Shown: positions 1 through 7,735 of the stretch, in pieces
Numbering within the stretch: the stretch's first letter is position 1
How the letters are laid out: each line of letters opens with the position of its first letter
Source: a virus
Strand: one strand, 5' to 3'
DNA length: 22,931 nucleotides
IMG/VR virus record: IMGVR_UViG_3300042866_001127
Location: 1-22,931 of that record
Position numbers and translations under genes: made by a program
Notes under the pieces: generated by a model
Seen by the model: the letters and a program-made list of their open reading frames with translations, nothing else
What the model was told of the DNA's origin: nothing
The model's database searches: none

Positions 1-2587
1 TGCCGATCCGGTTCATTGCGCCGTTGAACTTGAACGATGCGCGGCGGGGTGCGCCACCGGCCCGCCAGGCTTTGCCGAGTCTGGTGGTCGGTTCGGGCAG
101 TGCGTCGGCAGCGAACTTCCATTCGCGTGCCGGTGCCGACAACGATTCGTTGTCGAGGCGGGCGAACACGGTACGCAGTTCCTCAGGGGTCATCCGCGAC
201 ACTTTCCGCATCGACGCATACATCGTGAACGGGTCAACCCCACCTTGGGTCGCCATGAACGCAAGGCCAACAGCGTCGCCGACCTGCCAGCGGACAGAGA
301 ACGGCAACACCAGAGCTTTGAACTTGGAGTTGATTTTCGCAAGTGTGGTGAGGAACGCGTTGACGTTCTTCGGCGGGATGTACGGGATCAGCCGGTCACG
401 CATACCGCGTGGCATGACGACCATGTCGCCGCCGTTCTCGCGGAGGATCCGGCCGATGTTCTCGAACTGTGGAGCTTTCTCAGGGTTGAACGCGCCGACC
501 CGCACATCGGTCAGGTCGCCATCCAGCAACTCCAGGCCCTTGTCGTCCAACAGTTCGACGACCCGCTTACCGAATGCCGTGAACGTTTCGGCCGATGTGG
601 CCGGGTTCTGGACACGCATCCCGCGTGCCTCCAACAGGGCATCGCCCCACGCCCGATTCAACGCCGCATCGTCCAGCGCGCGCCGGGCCGTGACCGACGC
701 ACCATCGGTGTAGAGCTTCAGCAACGCATCGTTCTCCACCGCCCGCCTGGTGTCCTTCGCGAGCTTCTCGGCGAGTGTCCGCGCGCTGTACGGGTTCATC
801 ATCGCCGCCGACCGGACCTGTTCCGACGACCCCAGCCCGATGCCTGACGTGCCGGTACGGATCGGGGCACGGCCCGTCTTGTCCGCTCGAGGCCGCACAA
901 TGTCGGATTCGCCGCCAGGCAGATACCCCGGCTTTGCGCCACCCGACGCCAGCCACTCGCCCGGTCGCACCGGGATCTGTGCGCGCACCTGGGCGATCTC
1001 TGCTGCGGTCGCGCCGGCCGCACCCAACTGGTCTTCCATCTGTGCGACAGCCCGGTTCGCCATCACCATCTGTGGACGCCACGGGGCCGGGTACACGCCT
1101 GGCATGTCGAGAACCGATTCCAACAACACGGCGTCGTCTGGCGTGACCCACGCCTGGAGGTCGTCCATCGGTGGGAAGTCGGCGGCACGGGCAGGGTCGT
1201 CAGCGATGATCCGTTGCGCCTGCGTCAAAGAGCGTTCCTTGCCGTCCAACGCGTCAACAGCGACAAGACCCTTGCCTTTCTGTTGCCGCAGTTCGTAGTC
1301 GACACGTTCGATGAGCGGGTCGCTGCCTTGCTGGCGGGGGTCCAGCGGGCCCGCAGCGACACGGCCCGTTCCGGCCAACGCTTCCTGTGTGCGGGTAGCG
1401 ATCTGGTCGTCGACGAACGCCTTGTACCTGTCCATCGCGTCGAGCTTGTCGGCAGGCAACGCCCGGTTCCGGTAGTCGGTCGCGACCGCGGCGATGTCCG
1501 GTGTGAATGTCTGCTCAGGGATGTCGAGATGGACAGCGAGTTGGCGGGCCTGTTCGTACGGGATGCCGGTGCGGTCGGCGATGGTTTGCACCATTGCGTC
1601 GGCGTTCAACCTGTCGGCGGTGATCGCGCCCTGCTCGACGGGTGACAGCCCGAACTCCTGCGCGGCTTCGTAGAAGTTGTTGCCGACGGCGTTCGACGCC
1701 CGGTTCGCTTGCCGATCCACGTTACGGATCCCGAGCAGGTAGTGACGGCCGAGCGGGTCGAGGAGGGCAGGGAACCGTCGTTTCAACGGCTGCATGAACG
1801 CTGCGTTTGTCGTGACCGCTTTGCGGCTGGCGTACTTCGCGGCTTTCGGTGCCCCGTAGAACGCGCCAACAGTGTCGGCAGTCTTCTGAATTTTGCTGGC
1901 GGCGTCGGCGACCGAACCCAGTTTGTTGGCGAGCCCTGCGCGGCCGGCGGTTGCTGCTGCGCCCTGTGCTGCTTTCGCGACTGCACCTGCGCCACCGGCT
2001 GCGAGTGCAATGTTCGATGCGTCCTCAAGGCCGACTGCGACGATGGTCTGGTTGTTGAACGCGTCGATGTAGCGGGATGGGTGCCGGAACCGGCCGAGCG
2101 TGTTGCCGACCGAGTCGGTAGCCATCGTCGCCATCTCGCCTCGGCCCGACCCGAACGGATCCACTGCGGCGGCGGTGTAGTCGCGCCAGCCGAGATCACC
2201 ACCCCTGCCTTCGACGCCAGCCATCGTTGTGCCGATGATGCCGCCGCCGTTACGCAGATCGTTGACCGCGGCCACCGCCCCTTCTTCGTCGCCGGTCACC
2301 GCGTTCCATCCGGCACGCGCCAAGTTGTACGGCAACTTGAACGACCCTTTCGTGGTGTCGGCTGCCAACTGTGCGACACCAGCCACGATTCCTTTGCCTG
2401 CATCGACGAACTGGCCGGGAATCGACAAAGCGTCCATGTACCACGGTTCGTCTTTGTCCGCTGACTGCTCTGTCGGCGCGACCCGCGGTCGAGGCGTGTA
2501 GTTGAACTGCGCAGGGCGAGGTAACACAGGCACCGGACGCGTTGTGCGCCGACGCAACCCCCCCTGGTCAACAGCCCGCAGAGACAT
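1..2587 (-). CDS. Very large putative internal virion protein, 3' part cut by window edge
   Basis: An open frame runs from an ATG at 2587 to the left edge without a stop (862 codons visible), so the protein is C-terminally incomplete here. Its ATG shares one base with the stop of the preceding gene (TGATG), implying coupled translation. It begins MSLRAVDQGG, with a proline/arginine-rich N-terminus to about residue 45. An alanine/glycine-rich stretch follows at about 195-235 (for example ALAAGGAGAVAKAAQGAA), which could be amphipathic or membrane-active. Further on it is helical and charged, with a hydrophobic segment FKALVLPFSVRWQVGDAVGL near residue 770. I see no recognisable catalytic motif in the visible part. 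Size, position after tail genes, and the row of helical proteins before it fit an ejected internal virion protein of a short-tailed phage, or a large polyvalent phage protein. Function is inferred from context. Confidence 0.75.
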   Translation of the reverse strand, partial: MSLRAVDQGGLRRRTTRPVPVLPRPAQFNYTPRPRVAPTEQSADKDEPWYMDALSIPGQFVDAGKGIVAGVAQLAADTTKGSFKLPYNLARAGWNAVTGDEEGAVAAVNDLRNGGGIIGTTMAGVEGRGGDLGWRDYTAAAVDPFGSGRGEMATMATDSVGNTLGRFRHPSRYIDAFNNQTIVAVGLEDASNIALAAGGAGAVAKAAQGAAATAGRAGLANKLGSVADAASKIQKTADTVGAFYGAPKAAKYASRKAVTTNAAFMQPLKRRFPALLDPLGRHYLLGIRNVDRQANRASNAVGNNFYEAAQEFGLSPVEQGAITADRLNADAMVQTIADRTGIPYEQARQLAVHLDIPEQTFTPDIAAVATDYRNRALPADKLDAMDRYKAFVDDQIATRTQEALAGTGRVAAGPLDPRQQGSDPLIERVDYELRQQKGKGLVAVDALDGKERSLTQAQRIIADDPARAADFPPMDDLQAWVTPDDAVLLESVLDMPGVYPAPWRPQMVMANRAVAQMEDQLGAAGATAAEIAQVRAQIPVRPGEWLASGGAKPGYLPGGESDIVRPRADKTGRAPIRTGTSGIGLGSSEQVRSAAMMNPYSARTLAEKLAKDTRRAVENDALLKLYTDGASVTARRALDDAALNRAWGDALLEARGMRVQNPATSAETFTAFGKRVVELLDDKGLELLDGDLTDVRVGAFNPEKAPQFENIGRILRENGGDMVVMPRGMRDRLIPYIPPKNVNAFLTTLAKINSKFKALVLPFSVRWQVGDAVGLAFMATQGGVDPFTMYASMRKVSRMTPEELRTVFARLDNESLSAPAREWKFAADALPEPTTRLGKAWRAGGAPRRASFKFNGAMNRIG

Positions 2588-3858
2588 CAGCCGCCCAGCA
2601 GCGGATCGTTGGGCAGGCGGTCGTTGTACATCGCTAGCAGGACACGCAACAGCGGGTCGTTCGCCGGGTCGGCAGCGATGTCGGTCACGACTTGCTGGAG
2701 TGCTGCCGGGTCGTTGCCTGAGATCGCTTCTCGAGCAGCAGTGACCGCTTCAGCGAACGCTTCCGAACTGACAACTGAGTAGAGGCCGTCCATTGGCAGA
2801 TCGCTGGCTGCGGCAAGCGCGCCCGCATCGAACCCGGTTGCGTCTGCGATGCCGTCTTCCAACGCGACCTGCTGGGCGTCGATGTCGGCGTCGTACTGTT
2901 CGTCGCCGAGCTTCATCATCTCATCCAACGCAGCCTGGTACTGCTCCGGTGTCTGGCCGGTCGCCTCGTAGATGTCGGCGGCGCGTTGAGCGTTCGCCGC
3001 GGCGATGTCTCCCTCGGCATCGAACCAGTACGCAGCGATCTCGGGCGCGATCCCGAGTGTGGCCGCGGCCTGGTTGCCGTAGACGCTGTACGGGGCGTAG
3101 CGGCCCTGGTCGGCCATGTCTTGCAACGCCAACTGTTGCGCCATGTACGGGACGGCTTCCTGCTCGTACCACGGCTGCAACGACTCGTTGAGGTAGGCGC
3201 GAATGTCGGGCTCTTCCGACTCCAACGCCGCCGCCGACTCCGACACCATCTGCGCCTCAGGGATCGACTGAATCGATGCCGCAGCGCGCTTCACCGCACC
3301 AACCGGTGACCAGCCCGACGCATCCTGTGCCACAGCGATCTTGGGTTGCGCGGCATTCATGCGTGCGTAGTGCGACGACAGGTCCGACAAGTTGTCGGTC
3401 TGCAAGATCGCGCCACCACCATGCGGGATCGCCTTGACAGCGGCGTCATAGGTCGACGCAGTGTCATCCAGTCGCTGTCCCGCCATCTGATCCAACGCGT
3501 CGAACTGGGCGCGACCCTGCTTCTGGTACTGGTTCGCCAACCCTCGAGTTGCGGCCTCCATCATGCCTTGGGTCTGGTAGCCGGCGTACTTGCCGTCACC
3601 CCGCCCTACTGTCTGCTGGTAGGTGCCGGGGGCGACTTGAGCCAGCCATTGGTCGAACAGGTCTGACGTTGTCGTGTTCGCGGCGTACTGCTTGGCAGAC
3701 GGGTAGCCGGTTGATGCGCTGACCGGGTTGTCGGCCATCGTGCCGACACCGCCGTAACGACGTTCGTTGCGGATGTCGTTGAGCGCGTCGCGTCCACCTT
3801 CGAGCAGGCGGCGACTGTACACGTTGTCAGGGATCGGACGAGGCGGCTGAGGGGGCAT
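2587..3858 (-). CDS. Putative internal virion protein, Ala/Gln/Asp-rich, 423 aa
   Basis: ATG at 3858, one base after the TAA of the upstream gene. The product starts MPPQPPRPIPDNVYSRR and is mostly predicted helix rich in Ala, Gln and Asp with no membrane segment. The C-terminal third is strongly acidic (around DEQYDADIDAQQVALEDG). The N-terminal part has tyrosine/glutamine stretches (YQQTVGRGDGKYAGYQTQ). No enzyme motif is visible and I do not recognise a family. Its place between other helical, low-complexity proteins and the very large downstream protein suggests a virion core or ejection component. It could also be a scaffolding or chaperone-like protein. Confidence 0.8.
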   Translation of the reverse strand: MPPQPPRPIPDNVYSRRLLEGGRDALNDIRNERRYGGVGTMADNPVSASTGYPSAKQYAANTTTSDLFDQWLAQVAPGTYQQTVGRGDGKYAGYQTQGMMEAATRGLANQYQKQGRAQFDALDQMAGQRLDDTASTYDAAVKAIPHGGGAILQTDNLSDLSSHYARMNAAQPKIAVAQDASGWSPVGAVKRAAASIQSIPEAQMVSESAAALESEEPDIRAYLNESLQPWYEQEAVPYMAQQLALQDMADQGRYAPYSVYGNQAAATLGIAPEIAAYWFDAEGDIAAANAQRAADIYEATGQTPEQYQAALDEMMKLGDEQYDADIDAQQVALEDGIADATGFDAGALAAASDLPMDGLYSVVSSEAFAEAVTAAREAISGNDPAALQQVVTDIAADPANDPLLRVLLAMYNDRLPNDPLLGG

Positions 3859-3859
3859 G

Positions 3860-4357
3860 TTACTTGCCGGGGATCATCCAGCGCAGGAAGTCACGGGCCG
3901 ACTCTGCGTAGGAATGCGTCGGGTCGGACGCACGGTTGTCCTTGAACCGCATGTGTGCCGCACCGAGCTTCGCTTCACGCGAACGGTTCCTGACGCCGAG
4001 CGGGCCGGGACGCTTCTCAGCGTGATCCCAGCCGAGGCGACGCTGTGCCGGGGCACCGAACATCGACCCAGGCGTGCCCGACATCGTGTCCAACGCTGCC
4101 ATCTGCGGCTTGGCGAACGCGCGGCCCTCACCAGGCATCATTGCCGGGGACTGCATCAGCCCTGCGGCCGACCGCATCTTGTTCTGCTGGTCGTAGATCG
4201 ACTGGTCGTACAGTTCCGCACTCCGGTCGGCCGACATCTGGCCTGCGCCCTGCACCCGTGCCTGGGCCTGCTTCTCGAACTCGGCCTGCATCAACGCCAA
4301 CGCGGCAAGCGTCGCCTCGTCCAGCCCTTGCAGATTCGACAGATCGTGTCGGTTCAT
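3860..4357 (-). CDS. Small putative internal virion protein, 165 aa
   Basis: ATG at 4357 preceded on the coding strand by an AGGAAGG Shine-Dalgarno-like sequence. It ends with TAA one base before the next ATG. The N-terminal 60 residues are helical and Gln/Ala-rich (LAALALMQAEFEKQAQAR), the middle is methionine-rich (SAAGLMQSPAMMPGEG), and the C-terminus is basic and aromatic (RDFLRWMIPGK). No known domain is recognised. The 14-base gap before it is the largest inside this four-gene cluster. The role is inferred from the cluster only. Confidence 0.75.
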   Translation of the reverse strand: MNRHDLSNLQGLDEATLAALALMQAEFEKQAQARVQGAGQMSADRSAELYDQSIYDQQNKMRSAAGLMQSPAMMPGEGRAFAKPQMAALDTMSGTPGSMFGAPAQRRLGWDHAEKRPGPLGVRNRSREAKLGAAHMRFKDNRASDPTHSYAESARDFLRWMIPGK

Positions 4358-4371
4358 CTTCTTTGCCTTCC

Positions 4372-4839
4372 TCAGTAGTCGCCTTCAGAGCGTTTGTGTC
4401 TACGGTTGTCAACCACCGGCCGCTGCCCATACGACGGCGGTGCCAGCGGTCGCGGCGAGTTCTCTTCCAGATACTGGAAGAAGTCGCCGAACAACGCTTG
4501 CATGGGATCAACCGGACTGGTCGGGACAGTCGAACCTGTCGACATGCCGCCAGAACGACGAACCCGACCCATCCCGCGCCGCGCCTCCTGTTTGCGTTGC
4601 TCACGCAACGCGTCCAACGCAGCGTTCGTACCGGCGAACTGGTTGTTGCGGGCCGTAGCGACAGCGGCGTTGCGGTTCGCCCACAACTGTCGAACCGTGC
4701 TGGCCCGATCCCCGACAGGGGCTTCCAACGCCGGACGAACAACGCGCTGCCACATCGCCGGATCGGCAGCAACCCGGCCTGCGCCAGCGTTGGACAGCAT
4801 CTGCTCGAGCGCAGCCCGTCGTGCTTCTTCAGGGGTCAT
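4372..4839 (-). CDS. Small putative internal virion protein with PPSYG motif, 155 aa
   Basis: ATG at 4839 shares a base with the preceding stop (TGATG). The N-terminus is helical (MTPEEARRAALEQMLSNAG), followed by a coiled-coil-like stretch and a basic, glycine-rich linker (RRGMGRVRRSGGM). Near the end it carries the motif LAPPSYGQRP and finishes with a highly charged tail. The upstream neighbour ends with a similar LKPPSYGGKP, so the two proteins share a short C-terminal motif despite otherwise different sequences. No function is recognised; probably a minor virion component. Confidence 0.75.
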   Translation of the reverse strand: MTPEEARRAALEQMLSNAGAGRVAADPAMWQRVVRPALEAPVGDRASTVRQLWANRNAAVATARNNQFAGTNAALDALREQRKQEARRGMGRVRRSGGMSTGSTVPTSPVDPMQALFGDFFQYLEENSPRPLAPPSYGQRPVVDNRRHKRSEGDY

Positions 4840-5693
4840 CAGTACCTCACCACCTGAGGTCCGGTTGCCCGCGGCTTCCCACCGTACGACGGTGGCTTCA
4901 ACGCGTTCACGCCGGTCTGGACGCGTGGCTGAAATCTCGGCTGGTCGGGCGCGCCACCTGTGGGGGACGCCGCCCGGCGGATCGTCGCCCGGTACGCAGA
5001 ATCAGCAGCGGACGACTGTGGGGCCGGTGCAGACGGGGCCGGGTTGACCGTGCCCGAGTTCGTCAACGTGGCCGCTCGGGCATCCATGCGGGCCTTTGAC
5101 GCGGCGATCTGGTTGGTGCGGTCGTTCTCGAGTTGGGTGAGTGCCCGCATCTTGTCGGCCTCGATGGTGCCCAACTGGTTGTTGTAGTTGGTGTCGATGC
5201 CTTGGCGTTGCTGGGAGAGTGTTTGGACGAGTTCGTCGCGGCGACGTTCGGTTTCGCCGCTGTTCAGCACGCCACGGGAGATCAGCGACGTGTTCTGGTT
5301 GCGGGCGGTGATCAGCCCTTGCTGTTCCATCGCCGACAACGCGTCTTTGTAGGTGAGGTCGGCTTGACCGCGACGCAGTTCGGCATCGGCGTTTGCTTGC
5401 GCCTTGTTGCCCTCGTAGCCCTGCAACCAGGCGACGTACTGGAGGTCGTCGGACAGGTTCGGGAGCGAATACTCGGGTCCGGTGATCGCAGGCGTCGGGA
5501 CCGGCTGGATCGAGACTTGGCCGTCACCATTGGCCGGGTTTGGGACCGGCTGGATCGACACACGGCCGTCGCCGGCAGCGATCCCTTTCCAGTTGTACGG
5601 GTCGGACGGATCGAACGTGCGACCTTCGGACGCCGCCTGCTGTTGCAGACGGGCGATTTCGGCCCAACCGTACCGGTCGGCAGCGGTAGCCAT
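4839..5693 (-). CDS. Coiled-coil putative internal virion protein, 284 aa
   Basis: The start is the ATG at 5693, which shares one base with the TGA of the preceding gene; an upstream extension of the same frame to 5783 lies inside that neighbour and is rejected. The N-terminal part (MATAADRYGWAEIARLQQQA) leads into two copies of a 15-residue unit with the core VSIQPVP. A long charged coiled-coil region follows (about residues 95-215, rich in Gln, Glu, Arg and Ala), then a Pro/Ala linker and a C-terminal PPSYGGKP motif. The protein resembles structural linker or core proteins rather than an enzyme, and no family was recognised. Confidence 0.78.
   Translation of the reverse strand: MATAADRYGWAEIARLQQQAASEGRTFDPSDPYNWKGIAAGDGRVSIQPVPNPANGDGQVSIQPVPTPAITGPEYSLPNLSDDLQYVAWLQGYEGNKAQANADAELRRGQADLTYKDALSAMEQQGLITARNQNTSLISRGVLNSGETERRRDELVQTLSQQRQGIDTNYNNQLGTIEADKMRALTQLENDRTNQIAASKARMDARAATLTNSGTVNPAPSAPAPQSSAADSAYRATIRRAASPTGGAPDQPRFQPRVQTGVNALKPPSYGGKPRATGPQVVRY
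5494..5583 (-). repeat. Two-copy 45-base in-frame repeat
   Basis: The 17-base sequence GGGACCGGCTGGATCGA (plus strand) occurs at 5497-5513 and again at 5542-5558, exactly 45 bases apart, with similar flanks. In the coding strand this gives two adjacent 15-residue units, each containing GDG, R or Q, then VSIQPVP. It is a recent intragenic duplication within the coiled-coil protein gene. Confidence 0.85.
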
Positions 5694-6004
5694 CAGACAC
5701 GCACCCGTGAGCGTTGTGCGTCTACGGTGACGGTTTGGGCGTCGAACACGCCGTTCCCGGCAGCGCGTGCCTCGAACCGCCACAGGCCGGGGCTGTTGAG
5801 GGTGACGTTGCGGGTTTGGACGCCTGGGCTGACGGTTGTCCAGCCGGTGGTGGTGTTCGTGCCGCCGGTCGCTGTCTGTGTAGGGGTGCGCTGCGCGAAC
5901 AGGGTGCTGTCGGGGGTTGCGAGCTGGCCCGCCGCGTTGCGCCAGACGACGCGGAGGGTGATGGTGTCGCCTTCGTCTGCGATCTGATGTTGGTTTCCGG
6001 CCAC
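5693..6004 (-). CDS. Ig-like beta-sandwich protein, 103 aa (copy 2)
   Basis: I chose the GTG at 6004, preceded by GGAAGG seven bases upstream, over an in-frame TTG at 6019. The product aligns with the neighbouring upstream gene: both have GDTI near the start, a W about seven residues later, a GQ-TP turn, and near the end PG-W followed by alternating hydrophobic residues and a V-rich strand. This pattern is typical of an Ig-like beta sandwich, often found as decoration or adaptor domains on phage tails. It ends in basic RSRVRV. The start is uncertain, but the reading frame is well supported by the paralogy. Confidence 0.75.
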   Translation of the reverse strand: MAGNQHQIADEGDTITLRVVWRNAAGQLATPDSTLFAQRTPTQTATGGTNTTTGWTTVSPGVQTRNVTLNSPGLWRFEARAAGNGVFDAQTVTVDAQRSRVRV

Positions 6005-6060
6005 GACATCACCTTCCAAGACGGGGGTAGTGTATCATGCGAGGTTTCATGCGCGCCGGT

Positions 6061-6441
6061 TCACCAGCCGAGGCGGGACGAGTCGAGTCGGCCTTGGGTG
6101 GCTGACCCGAGGACGAACCGATTGGTGGGGTTGTAGGTGGGGCTGGGGGTCACGTCGATGACGTGGAGTTGGGTGTCGGCGATGCCGGCGACGGTGGCGC
6201 GGCATTCGATGTGCCATTCGCCGGGGTCGGTGAGGTTGATGGGGCGCGTGTATTGGCCGACGGTGCCGGTGGTTTGCCAGCCTTCGCTGCTTGAGGAGGC
6301 TTGAGATTCGGTTTGGCCGGGTTTGCGGACGACGATGGTGCAGGCGGTTGGTGTGGTGGGTTGGCCGTTGGTGTCGGTCCAGTTGGTGGTGAGCCAGATG
6401 GTGTCGCCGAGTGCGGCAACGATGGTGTTGGTGGTTGCCAT
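6061..6441 (-). CDS. Ig-like beta-sandwich protein, 126 aa (copy 1)
   Basis: ATG at 6441, one base after the preceding stop. The product has an N-terminal beta-sandwich-like domain of about 95 residues (GDTIWLTTNWTDTNGQPTTP through GEWHIECRATVAG), followed by a tail with aromatic and arginine residues (NRFVLGSATQGRLDSS). It is paralogous to the next gene downstream. The fold assignment rests on the alternating hydrophobic strands and the conserved PGEW turn. A role as a small tail or baseplate adaptor, similar in general to N-terminal domains of tail proteins that bind receptor-binding proteins, is inference. Confidence 0.78.
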   Translation of the reverse strand: MATTNTIVAALGDTIWLTTNWTDTNGQPTTPTACTIVVRKPGQTESQASSSSEGWQTTGTVGQYTRPINLTDPGEWHIECRATVAGIADTQLHVIDVTPSPTYNPTNRFVLGSATQGRLDSSRLGW

Positions 6442-6442
6442 G

Positions 6443-7219
6443 TCAGACGAAACTGTGGCGTTCGGCCATCTGGAACCGGACCCAGGCTTGGACGGAGTCG
6501 CTTGTGGCCCAGGTGAACGGCGCGGTCGCCGTAATGCCTCCCGCACTTATTGCTTGGACGCCTGAGGGTGAAATCGCCGACGCGCCAGTTGTGCTATAGG
6601 TGCAACCAACAGCGTTGAACGAGCTGTGGAATGTCGTGCCATACCACCGACTGCCGCTGGCGTCGTTCAAGACGACGCTTCCCTGCATCAACCACAATAT
6701 TGACGACGGTTGGATCGCGGGGCTTCCGGTCGGTAGCGAGAAGAGCGGGTTGGCGGTCACCGAGAAACCGGCCGACCCGAGCTGCGCGTAGATTTGCAGG
6801 TCGATGTAGCCGGCCGACCGTTGGAACACGCCTTGCAATGTGCCGCCCGTGCCGACCGTGATGTTCGTCGCGGTCGGCGTGTACGTCTGCGGCGGTTCGG
6901 AGACGATCACCCAACCAGTCCCGTTGTGGAACATCAACCGGAAGGTGTCAGTCTCATAAATCTGCAACCCGTTGTACCCGGTCGGTCGAGTCGCCGAGGT
7001 GCAGATCATCCCACCGGTCTGCGGACGCCACACGAAACCATCCCACCGCCACAAGGTGCCGGTATCCGTTGTCACCGCGAACTGGCCCGTCGTCGGCGAC
7101 AAGATCGCCGCGTCACGCGCCGCAGTCGACGCGAACTGAGCGACCGACTGACGCATCAGATACGAGTTCACATCACCCGACGTGAATACCTCGTCAGGAA
7201 TCCAAGCTTTGAACGGCAT
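6443..7219 (-). CDS. Minor tail / tail fibre-like protein, 258 aa
   Basis: ATG at 7219 with a good AAAGGAG ribosome site. The N-terminal 35 residues (MPFKAWIPDEVFTSGDVNSY) match the usual start of small phage fibre proteins that introduce a trimeric stalk. A segment TDTGTLWRWDGFVWRPQTGG and the following YETDTFRLMFHNGTGWVIVS look like short beta repeats with aromatic turns. The C-terminal 150 residues resemble those of the 223-residue protein encoded at 8247-8918, both running from GTGW-I-SEP to a final PFTWA...S...RF/YRMA motif. Likely a tail-surface or receptor-binding component; receptor specificity cannot be read from sequence. Confidence 0.82.
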   Translation of the reverse strand: MPFKAWIPDEVFTSGDVNSYLMRQSVAQFASTAARDAAILSPTTGQFAVTTDTGTLWRWDGFVWRPQTGGMICTSATRPTGYNGLQIYETDTFRLMFHNGTGWVIVSEPPQTYTPTATNITVGTGGTLQGVFQRSAGYIDLQIYAQLGSAGFSVTANPLFSLPTGSPAIQPSSILWLMQGSVVLNDASGSRWYGTTFHSSFNAVGCTYSTTGASAISPSGVQAISAGGITATAPFTWATSDSVQAWVRFQMAERHSFV

Positions 7220-7229
7220 CAGTTCTCCT

Positions 7230-7424
7230 TTACGGCTTCGGCCCGTTCGGCACCCGATACACGACCGCGCCAGTCACGGCAGCCACCACAGCAGCCTGCA
7301 CATAGGCCGACACGTCGGTCAGGATGTTGGTGAGCGTCGCCGCCAGAATCGGGGTGACGACAGCAACGACTGCTTTCGCGGCGTACGACAGCCGGGACTT
7401 GATCCGATACCACACGATGTTCAT
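7230..7424 (-). CDS. Small holin-like membrane protein, 64 aa
   Basis: ATG at 7424 overlaps the preceding stop as ATGA and has an AAGGAG ribosome site upstream. After a short basic N-terminus (MNIVWYRIKSRLS) there are two hydrophobic segments, about residues 16-35 (AKAVVAVVTPILAATL) and 42-58 (YVQAAVVAAVTGAVVY), and a short polar end. Size, topology and position next to a second membrane protein and the endolysin fit a holin or antiholin of the inner membrane. Holins have little sequence conservation, so the assignment rests on architecture and neighbours. Confidence 0.72.
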   Translation of the reverse strand: MNIVWYRIKSRLSYAAKAVVAVVTPILAATLTNILTDVSAYVQAAVVAAVTGAVVYRVPNGPKP

Positions 7425-7735
7425 GATGCACTCCTTGATGATTTGCGGGGTTTGGGGCGGGCTGCTGGTTCCGGTTCGGTTTCGACCACTCGGAGCCTCT
7501 GGTGGTGTTCACGAAGGTCGGCTTTCACGTCACGCAGATCGGCCCGCATTTCGTGCTGTCCGGCGAGCAGTTCGGTGTGTCCTTCGGCGAGCTTGTCGAC
7601 GGCGGCAGCGGTGGCCTCGACCACAGCGGCGGTGGCCGCATGATCGTGCCGGTTGTCCTTGTGGACTCTCGCCTGCAACCAGATCGTCGCGAGCCCGAAC
7701 GCACCGCCGATGACGGCGACGATGATGGTGGTCAT
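7421..7735 (-). CDS. Holin-like protein with one membrane helix and coiled coil, 104 aa
   Basis: The ATG at 7735 overlaps the endolysin stop as ATGA; longer in-frame extensions to 7861 lie inside the endolysin gene. It has one N-terminal transmembrane segment (TTIIVAVIGGAFGLATIWLQ), a long charged helix rich in heptad-like Ala/Glu/Leu (residues about 35-85, ending DVKADLREHHQRLRVV) and a Pro/Lys/Arg/Ser-rich tail. This layout is common for class III-like holins or spanin-like lysis proteins. With the adjacent two-helix protein it forms a plausible holin/antiholin pair. Confidence 0.75.
   Translation of the reverse strand: MTTIIVAVIGGAFGLATIWLQARVHKDNRHDHAATAAVVEATAAAVDKLAEGHTELLAGQHEMRADLRDVKADLREHHQRLRVVETEPEPAARPKPRKSSRSAS

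Noticed and set aside
6005-6060. Promoter in the 56-base gap between the two Ig-like genes
   Set aside because: A TACACT box can be found on the coding strand but no acceptable -35 box lies at the right distance.
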